From Quisquiliibacterium sp. (lineage in GTDB: Bacteria > Pseudomonadota > Gammaproteobacteria > Burkholderiales > Burkholderiaceae_E): a stretch of DNA of 5,757 nt. The DNA lies in assembly GCA_023257915.1 (NCBI GenBank), contig JALRBB010000152.1, forward strand, positions 1-5,757, written 5' to 3'. Shown piece by piece: positions 1 through 4,570 of this stretch (position 1 is its first letter; each line of letters begins with the position of its first letter). Both the position numbers and the translations under genes were made by a program. The notes under the pieces were generated by a model. That model was not told where the DNA came from. It did not search any database and worked only from the letters and a program-made list of their open reading frames with translations.

Positions 1-1
1 C

Positions 2-223
2 CACCCGTTCGCGCAGTGGTACGACCAGCAGGTGACCGATAAGACGCGGTACCACAAGCTCGTCGAGCGGACCCAGTGGTGGGGCCGCAACATGCTCATC
101 TGGGGCATCCACGTCCACGTCGGCGTCGAGGACGTCGCCAAGGTGTTCCCGATCATCAACGCCCTCGCGGTGTATCTGCCCCACCTGCAGGCGCTGTCCG
201 CCTCGTCCCCGTTCTGGGCCGGC
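2..223 (+). CDS. Glutamate-cysteine ligase family 2 (YbdK/EgtA-like) internal fragment, foreign to the rest of the window
   Basis: The reading frame starts before the window and gives about 74 residues of a carboxylate-amine ligase, the ATP-dependent family that joins glutamate to cysteine or another amine. Visible hallmarks are HPFAQWYDQQVTDKTRYHKL, RTQWWGRNMLIWG, the HVHVG core (about bases 110-124) and PHLQALSASSPFWAG. These are typical of actinobacterial members, which are about 370-380 residues long, so this is roughly the second fifth of the protein. The family should continue with a TGYASNRAL-like segment. Instead the homology ends at base ~223 and the frame runs into antisense of the next gene. 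Only two of the 74 codons (GAT, TAT) end in A or T, a stronger bias than in the neighbouring genes. Family identity is confident. The actinobacterial origin is inferred from recalled family motifs and codon style. The fragment cannot be functional as it stands. Confidence 0.85.
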
Positions 224-226
224 GAA
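218..226. other. Chimeric junction between the ligase fragment and the outer-membrane protein gene
   Basis: Two coding sequences on opposite strands meet head to head here. Both are cut in the middle of a conserved domain, with no intergenic DNA between them. Left of the junction the plus-strand frame reads FWAG. Right of it the minus-strand frame reads AYQAMF. The few bases between (around GGCGAAC) fit either side, so the exact breakpoint is uncertain by several bases. No insertion-sequence end, tRNA gene or attachment-like repeat is visible. With the change of lineage and codon style, a library, amplification or assembly chimera near a contig end is the simplest reading. A genuine recombination is the alternative. 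Confidence 0.75.
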
Positions 227-907
227 CATCGCCTGATAGGCAAGCGGGATGTCGACGAAATCCTGCACATGCCGGTGCTGCTGGTTCAGGTAGCCGATTC
301 CGGACAGAAAGCGTCCGGCCTTGAACCCCAGCCCCTGGCCGAAGGCAGTCGACTGCACAAAGGCCTCTTCGATGGCCACCGAGTTGTCCGGCGCCAGCGC
401 GATCATCGCAACCCCGCGCCACCAGGGGTCGATGCTGGCGGCCATGAACAGCTCGGATTCGCCCAGGCTCAGGCCGCGAAAGCCGGGGCCGAGCTCGGCG
501 TCCGCAGGCGCCGAAAAACCGTCAATGCGATAGTTGGCCGGATCCTGGGAACTGCGCGCGAACGTGCCTGACAGAATCAACGAGATCGCTGGATTGAAGG
601 CGTTCACAGCGGGAGCGGCCGACACGGGCGCCGCCGGCCGGGCTGTCGACATCGTCGAACTGGCGGGCGCGGCCGCCGCCGCGGTCGGTGCCAGCGTCGG
701 TGCCGCCGGAGCCGGACTCACACTGGTCGGCGCTGCGGCCTCGGCCGCACGTAATTTTTGCTCCAGGGCATCGATGCGTACCTGGTAGGACGCACGCAAC
801 TGCTCAAGCTCGGCGCGCAGCGCGCGAATCGTGTCGGCTTGCTGCGCCCGGGTCATCGATGGCGCCAGCAGGGCGAGCAGCAGGCTCGCGAAAAGCACAG
901 CCTTCAT
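224..907 (-). CDS. Putative outer-membrane beta-barrel (porin-like) protein, N-terminal part, C-terminus lost at the junction
   Basis: From ATG at 907 the frame gives 228 residues before the sequence changes into unrelated DNA; the frame stays open to base 1 only by chance. Residues 1-21 are a signal peptide (KAVLF ASLLLALLAP, cleavage likely after TRA). Residues 24-56 form a predicted coiled coil (RALRAELEQLRASYQVRID and on). Residues 57-101 are an Ala/Pro/Thr/Ser linker. From about 102 comes a domain beginning NAFNPAISLILSGTFAR, with alternating polar and hydrophobic segments, SIDPWWRG, EEAFVQST, and KAGRFLSGIGYLNQQH. This resembles a family of proteobacterial outer-membrane proteins usually annotated as hypothetical or porin-like; the solute is unknown. 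The start is supported by GGAGAA (916-921), 8 bases upstream. The ATG overlaps the stop of the CoA-transferase gene (ATGA), so translation is probably coupled and the gene shares its operon. The intact protein would be clearly longer. Confidence 0.7.
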
Positions 908-2121
908 CGGCCAGATTCTCCACTTCGGTTGTCGGACGCAGCAGACAGCGCCCCATTTGCCCCTTCGGCTGCGCGCTGCGCATCGGCCTGCGCGCGCAAG
1001 GCCTCGCCATGCTGGTCGAGTACCGGCGCAGCGAAGGGCTCGGGTCCCGGCGTGCGCGAAAAGCGCATCGCGCGCGTGAAGCCCCGATAACGGCCGACCA
1101 CCGGGTGCGTGAACTCGCCGATCATCGCCTCGGCCTGCACCTGCGGGAAGTCGAACATGTCCTCGACGCTGCGCGCGGCCGCGCATGGTACCGACTCGCC
1201 GAACAGGCTCTCCCAGTCAAGCGCGTCGCGGGTCATCAGCACGGCGCGCAGTTTGGGCAGGATTTCGTCCTGATGCTGCGCGCGTTTGCGCACACTGTCG
1301 TAGCGCGCATCAAGCAGTTCGTGCAAGCCGGTCTTCTCGCACAGGGCCTGCCAGAAATGCGGTGTGTTGGCCGAGATGTACAGATAGCCGTCGCGAGTCG
1401 GGTGCAGCCCGGTGACACCGCCTGAACGCATGTCGCGCCCGACCTCGCGCGGCTCGCCATCTGCCCAGACCAGCCGCGCCGACTGCATCGCCAGCGCCGC
1501 GCCCATCAGCGACACGCTGACCTGCTGGCCGCGTCCGCTTCGCTCGCGCTCGAACAGCGCCGAGCTGACCGCGCCGCTGATCAGCGCGGCCGCGTAGTAG
1601 TCGACCACCGAGCCATACAGAATCTCCGGCGGCCCGCCGCTGCGGCCCTGCATCGTGCACATGCCGGTCATCGTCTGCAGCACCTGGTCATAGCCAGCCT
1701 TCTCGCGAAGCGGCCCGGTCTCGCCGTAGCCCGTAACCGCGCAATACACCAGGCGCGGGTTCAGAGCCGAGAGTCGGGAATAGTCGATTCCGAGTCTCTC
1801 GGGAACGCCGGGCCGGAAGTTGTGCACCAGCACGTCGGCACTGCGCACAAGGGCCAGCAACCGCGCATGATCATCCGCTTGCTTCAGGTCGAGCACCAGG
1901 CCGCGCTTGCTGCGGTTCACACCGAGAAACGCACGGCTTTCAGCGGCCAGCGTGGACGGATAGCGGCGCAGGTTGTCCCCATCCGGCGGTTCAATCTTGA
2001 TCACGTCCGCGCCCTGATCGGCGAGCAGCGTGCAACCGTATGGGCCGGCGATGTAGGCGCTCAGGTCGAGCACGCAGATACCGGCCAGCGGACCGCCTTC
2101 ATGCAGGCTTGGCTGGTTCAT
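904..2121 (-). CDS. CaiB/BaiF family (class III) CoA-transferase
   Basis: This 405-residue cytoplasmic enzyme should transfer CoA from an acyl-CoA donor to a carboxylic acid acceptor through an aspartyl-CoA anhydride/thioester intermediate. Family signs in order are GPLAGICVLDLSAYIAGPYG (residues 9-28), LLADQGADVIKIEPPDGD (32-49), the NRSKRGLVLDLK nucleotide-side motif (69-80), VLVHNFRPG (97-105) and VTGYGETGPL (129-138). The YGSVVD segment follows, where D174 aligns with the catalytic Asp of formyl-CoA transferase; then GRGQQVSVSL (197-206). Length is normal for the family. I chose ATG at 2121 because AAGGAG (2131-2136) lies 9 bases upstream; an upstream in-frame TTG at 2139 lies inside the previous gene. 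The gene is 14 bases downstream of the CitE-like lyase and overlaps the next gene by four bases. Such CaiB-plus-lyase pairs are common in Burkholderiales. Substrates are unknown; itaconate-, citramalate- or mesaconate-type acids are candidates by family precedent only. Confidence 0.92.
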   Translation of the reverse strand: MNQPSLHEGGPLAGICVLDLSAYIAGPYGCTLLADQGADVIKIEPPDGDNLRRYPSTLAAESRAFLGVNRSKRGLVLDLKQADDHARLLALVRSADVLVHNFRPGVPERLGIDYSRLSALNPRLVYCAVTGYGETGPLREKAGYDQVLQTMTGMCTMQGRSGGPPEILYGSVVDYYAAALISGAVSSALFERERSGRGQQVSVSLMGAALAMQSARLVWADGEPREVGRDMRSGGVTGLHPTRDGYLYISANTPHFWQALCEKTGLHELLDARYDSVRKRAQHQDEILPKLRAVLMTRDALDWESLFGESVPCAAARSVEDMFDFPQVQAEAMIGEFTHPVVGRYRGFTRAMRFSRTPGPEPFAAPVLDQHGEALRAQADAQRAAEGANGALSAASDNRSGESGR

Positions 2122-2130
2122 GACCCCCCT

Positions 2131-2136
2131 CTCCTT
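2131..2136 (-). promoter_or_regulatory. Shine-Dalgarno site of the CoA-transferase gene
   Basis: AAGGAG on the minus strand sits 9 bases before the ATG at 2121 and touches the TGA of the lyase gene. A ribosome ending the lyase is therefore placed to start the next gene. The site decides between ATG 2121 and the in-frame TTG 2139. Confidence 0.75.
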
Positions 2137-3020
2137 CAATCCTTGGGCAGCAGACCAAGCCGGCCCGCGGTTGCCACGACTGCCTGCGCCCGCAGCACGA
2201 ATGGCGGATCAATCATCTTGCCATCGACCACATAGGCGCCGGCGCCGCGCGCATCAGCCTCGCGCGTTGCCTCAAGGATCCGCAGTGCGTGTGCGATCTC
2301 GTCATCGGTCGGCCGGAACACTGCATTGGCGATCGCCACCTGGCTTGGGTGGATGCAGCTCTTGCCGATGAAGCCGAGCGCACGCGACATCTGCGCCTCG
2401 GCCCGAAAACCCTCGGCATCCGCAATGTTGCCCCAGGCCGTGTCGAGCGCAAAGACGCCGGCCTCGGCGGCTGCCAGTCGCACCTGCAGCATCACCTGGT
2501 GGACCGCGGCCACGTCGGTGCGCACGATCGACAAGGGCTCGAACAAGTCGGCCAGGCCGAGCTGCAGACCGGCAACGCGCGGATGCGCCGCCGCGAGCTC
2601 ATGCGCGATACGCAGCGCCCGCGCCGACTCGATGTTGACCAGGATACGTACCGGCGCGTCAATTCCAGAACGCCATCCGTTCTCGCGCTCGGCGCGTTCA
2701 ATCGCGGCAGCGGCCGCGCACACTTCGTCGGCATGCTGCGGCTTGGGCAGATTGATCATCTGCAAGCCCGGCTGCACAACCGCTTGCACGTCAGCCTCGA
2801 AATGCGCCGTGTCCAGAGCATTGACGCGCACGATCAGCGTCTTGCCGCTGGCGCACGCCGCCTCATCGCGCAGCAGATCTCGCATCGCATTACGCGCCTG
2901 CGCCTTGCGCGCCTCGACAACCGCATCTTCGAGGTCAAACGACAGGCAGTCGGCCTGACTGGCCAGCGCCTTGGCGAACAGTTCCGCGCGGGACGCGGGC
3001 ACAAACAGCTTGCTTCTCAT
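2136..3020 (-). CDS. CitE/HpcH-HpaI family CoA-ester lyase (malyl-, citramalyl- or citryl-CoA lyase-like)
   Basis: This 294-residue TIM-barrel enzyme of the citrate lyase beta-subunit family probably cleaves, or in reverse condenses, a 3-hydroxy-dicarboxyl-CoA ester into an acyl-CoA and an oxo acid with Mg2+. Hallmarks are RSKLFVPASR (residues 2-11), FDLEDAV (28-34), RVN with the CoA/substrate-side Arg65, LPK (91-93), VNIESA with presumed metal ligand E131, GLADL with presumed metal ligand D158, and KSCIHPSQ (220-227). All expected catalytic positions I can place are present. The frame is open upstream to 3185, but the family start MRSKLFVP and the DNA upstream favour ATG at 3020, with a weak GGA 10 bases ahead. 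It heads a minus-strand operon with the CoA-transferase and porin-like gene, suggesting acid activation followed by cleavage. The standalone length argues against a CitDEF citrate lyase subunit, since no citD or citF is nearby. The exact substrate cannot be assigned. Confidence 0.9.
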   Translation of the reverse strand: MRSKLFVPASRAELFAKALASQADCLSFDLEDAVVEARKAQARNAMRDLLRDEAACASGKTLIVRVNALDTAHFEADVQAVVQPGLQMINLPKPQHADEVCAAAAAIERAERENGWRSGIDAPVRILVNIESARALRIAHELAAAHPRVAGLQLGLADLFEPLSIVRTDVAAVHQVMLQVRLAAAEAGVFALDTAWGNIADAEGFRAEAQMSRALGFIGKSCIHPSQVAIANAVFRPTDDEIAHALRILEATREADARGAGAYVVDGKMIDPPFVLRAQAVVATAGRLGLLPKD

Positions 3021-3099
3021 CACGACAATTTCCGTAGTAGTTTGCCCAGATCGATACACTGTCTGGTCTGACGGCCCCAACCACATGCAGGACGCGCTG
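3021..3099. promoter_or_regulatory. Divergent intergenic region between the CitE-like gene and slyX
   Basis: Both genes are read outward from this interval of under 80 bases, so it should contain promoters for both. It is visibly more AT-rich than its flanks, for example CAATTTCC at 3026-3033. On the plus strand TACACT (3055-3060) is a possible -10, but no good -35 stands at the right distance. On the minus strand TTGGGG followed 17-18 bases later by GTATCGA is a weak candidate pair. I find no clear palindromic operator. The assignment rests mainly on gene arrangement. Confidence 0.4.
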
Positions 3100-3309
3100 A
3101 TGGACGACATCGAACGCCGGCTCACCGAACTCGAAATCAAGGCCGGCTTCACCGAGGATCTGCTCGACACGCTGAACGCGACCATCGCGCGCCAGCAGGA
3201 GGCGATCGAAATGCTGGTGCGAGAAATCGCGAGACTACGCGAACAGCAGGCCGCCGGGGCCGGTAGTGCGCCGACCAGCCTACGCGACGAGCTGCCACCG
3301 CACTACTGA
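3100..3309 (+). CDS. slyX: SlyX family protein
   Basis: A 69-residue protein, close to the 70-75 residues usual for SlyX. Almost all of it (residues 2-50) is a charged helical coiled coil: DDIERRLTELEIKAGF, then DLLDTLNATIARQQEAIEML and REIARLREQQ. A short flexible segment and the characteristic C-terminal PPHY follow. SlyX is widespread in Proteobacteria; its molecular role is not settled. I chose ATG at 3100 because AGGA (3089-3092) is 7 bases upstream. ATG at 3085 would add MQDAL, lacks a good ribosome site, and is the alternative. The gene is the only intact plus-strand gene here, divergent from the lyase gene and convergent with panC. Confidence 0.88.
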   Translation: MDDIERRLTELEIKAGFTEDLLDTLNATIARQQEAIEMLVREIARLREQQAAGAGSAPTSLRDELPPHY

Positions 3310-3363
3310 ACCACAGCGTGCATCGGCGACGCTGAGCGGTCGCGAGCATCCGGTTCGGCCAAG
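3310..3363. other. Short convergent intergenic spacer between slyX and panC
   Basis: These 54 bases separate two genes that end facing each other. A bidirectional terminator would be expected, but only a 5-bp stem is visible (GCGAC 3326-3330 with GTCGC 3339-3343, 8-base loop), and no T-tract follows. I do not call it a terminator. Confidence 0.5.
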
Positions 3364-3777
3364 TTAGCGGGTAAACAGAATGTTGTCGATCAGCCGGGTG
3401 CTACCAAGGCGGGCCGCTCCGAGCACGACCAGTGCATCGTCGCAGCTTGCCGGTTCAAGAAGGTCTGCCTGGCGGCGCACGCTCAGGTAGTCGGGTTGCC
3501 AACCCTGTTCGCGCAGCCGCTGCATCGCCTGCTGCGACAAGCGTTCGAGCTCGCTCTCGCCGGCCTGGACCGCCGCCGCCACTTGCGCCAGCGCGCTGGA
3601 CAGCGCGACCGCGTCACGCCGCTGTTCTGCGCTCAGATAACCGTTGCGCGAACTCTTGGCCCGCGCAATCAGCGACAGGTGACCTTCGTGCAGGTTACCC
3701 ATCGTCGGGGCGAACGCCGGCGAGCGGTAGCGTCGCAAGGCTTCGCGCAACTGGTCGGCTCGTTCGATGATGATCAT
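3364..3777 (-). CDS. panC: Pantothenate synthetase (PanC) with a large in-frame internal deletion, probably inactive
   Basis: PanC joins pantoate and beta-alanine with ATP in pantothenate (vitamin B5/CoA) synthesis and is normally about 280 residues. This frame has 137. Residues 1-41 match the N-terminus, including PTMGNLHEGH with the ATP-binding HxxH (H30, H33). Residues 42-137 match the C-terminal part, starting with the KMSKS-equivalent SSRNGYLSAEQ and ending ARLGSTRLIDN. The join falls at K41-S42-S43 (bases ~3649-3657). About 130-140 residues are missing, including the FVNPxQF pantoate site, the SRPGHFxGV loop and the FGEKDxQQ segment, so catalysis is very unlikely. Both outer ends look normal, with TAA at 3364. 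It starts 15 bases after the gntR stop, with no clear ribosome site, so it may be read through from gntR. It could be a true pseudogene or an assembly collapse; a small new protein is the least likely reading. Confidence 0.85.
   Translation of the reverse strand: MIIIERADQLREALRRYRSPAFAPTMGNLHEGHLSLIARAKSSRNGYLSAEQRRDAVALSSALAQVAAAVQAGESELERLSQQAMQRLREQGWQPDYLSVRRQADLLEPASCDDALVVLGAARLGSTRLIDNILFTR
3649..3657. other. Deletion join inside panC
   Basis: On the minus strand AAG AGT TCG joins the end of the N-terminal ARAK(S) segment to the SSRNGYL segment. Intact homologues separate these by roughly 130-140 residues (about 400 bases). The shared bases AG/AGT at the two sides mean the breakpoint is uncertain by a few bases and would fit a microhomology join. 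The frame is kept. No inserted sequence or long direct repeat is visible. Confidence 0.75.
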
Positions 3778-3792
3778 GGCCAGCGGATCGTG

Positions 3793-4461
3793 TCAAAGGG
3801 CCCGATCGCGAGCTTTCAGGCTTTCTATCATGAAGTCTGCGGCCGCATCGATATGGCGGCGCGCCAGCATCTCGGCCCGCTCGCCATCGCCGTCGATGAC
3901 CGCCTGCAGCAGCGCCTCGTGCTCGTTCCAGATGTCGCGCGGCTTGTCGTCTCGCATCAGCACTTCACCCATCACGCGCTGGGTATTCGCCCAGTGCGCC
4001 TGCATGCCCGGGACCACCAGCGGATTGCCCGACAGCGCATAGATCAGCTCGTGAAAGGCCATGTCGGCCTCGATCATCGCGCGCACTGAGCCGCTCGCGA
4101 CCGCCTTGCGACCGGCGCGAAGCAGCTCCTGACCGCGCGCCGCAGCGGCGGCACCGCTGCGCTCGGCGGCTTTGCGAAACGCAAGCCCTTCGATGACGGC
4201 GCGCAAATCGTACAGATTGCGCACATGTTCGAGGTCGAGCTCGGCCACCTGCAGGCCGCGACCCGGTGCGTCGCACAGCACCGCCTGCTTGCGCAGCAGC
4301 GCGAGCGCCTGCTGCACCGGCTGGCGCGACACGCCGAGCTCCTGCGCGATCTGCTCCTGGATCACGCGCGAGCCAGGCGGCAGGCGACCTTCGGCGATCT
4401 CGGACAGGATCGCCTGGTGCACCTGCTCGACCAGCCTGGGCTGTGCTTTGAGGGTCTTCAT
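3793..4461 (-). CDS. GntR family transcriptional regulator, FCD (FadR-like) subfamily
   Basis: A 222-residue DNA-binding repressor or activator, the normal length for this subfamily. Residues ~8-72 form the winged helix-turn-helix: LVEQVHQAILSEIAEGRLPP, then the recognition region IAQELGVSRQPVQQALALL and the wing GRGLQVA. Residues ~78-215 are the all-helical FCD effector domain: LYDLRAVIEGLA (84-94), D133 and H137 in EADMAFHELI, H181 in WNEHEALL and H203 in RRHIDAA. These positions fit the family's metal-binding residues and suggest an organic-acid effector. ATG 4461 has AGGA (4471-4474) 9 bases upstream and begins the domain correctly. The same frame is open upstream to 5022, but that part is an out-of-frame reading of the ThDP enzyme. 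It follows the ThDP gene by 109 bases and may control it or the lyase/CoA-transferase operon. Confidence 0.92.
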   Translation of the reverse strand: MKTLKAQPRLVEQVHQAILSEIAEGRLPPGSRVIQEQIAQELGVSRQPVQQALALLRKQAVLCDAPGRGLQVAELDLEHVRNLYDLRAVIEGLAFRKAAERSGAAAAARGQELLRAGRKAVASGSVRAMIEADMAFHELIYALSGNPLVVPGMQAHWANTQRVMGEVLMRDDKPRDIWNEHEALLQAVIDGDGERAEMLARRHIDAAADFMIESLKARDRAL

Positions 4462-4570
4462 CGGGCTCGATCCTAGCAGTGCGCGGCCCGATCGTGCGCG
4501 CCGAGGCTGGATGCATCGATTGTCCTGCCCACCAAACCCGATCTGCTCGCCGCAGCCTGGGGCAACTGAC
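4462..4570. promoter_or_regulatory. Intergenic region between the ThDP enzyme gene and gntR, possible gntR promoter/operator
   Basis: The 109-base gap is long enough for a separate gntR promoter. It contains an 8-base palindrome GATGCATC (4510-4517) overlapping ATCGAT (4515-4520). It also contains TAGGAT on the minus strand near 4470-4475, which resembles a -10 box but overlaps the ribosome site and lacks a matching -35. No rho-independent terminator follows the ThDP gene, so read-through into gntR is possible. Confidence 0.3.

Noticed and set aside
32..571. A 179-codon plus-strand frame starting at GTG 32
   Set aside because: Only its part up to ~223 is real ligase sequence, which began before the window. 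The rest is antisense of the outer-membrane gene, so the fusion has no meaning as a protein.
610..745. GCC/GCG-rich low-complexity stretch as a DNA repeat
   Set aside because: It encodes the Ala/Pro linker of the outer-membrane protein. There is no regular repeat unit.
688..1425. A 245-codon plus-strand open frame
   Set aside because: It is antisense to the CoA-transferase and porin-like genes, and its translation has no recognisable motif.
2289..3071. A 260-codon plus-strand open frame
   Set aside because: It is antisense to the CitE-like lyase, whose motifs are unambiguous. Long antisense frames are expected in GC-rich DNA.
3326..3343. Possible terminator hairpin between slyX and panC
   Set aside because: The stem is 5 bp with an 8-base loop and no T-tract on either strand.
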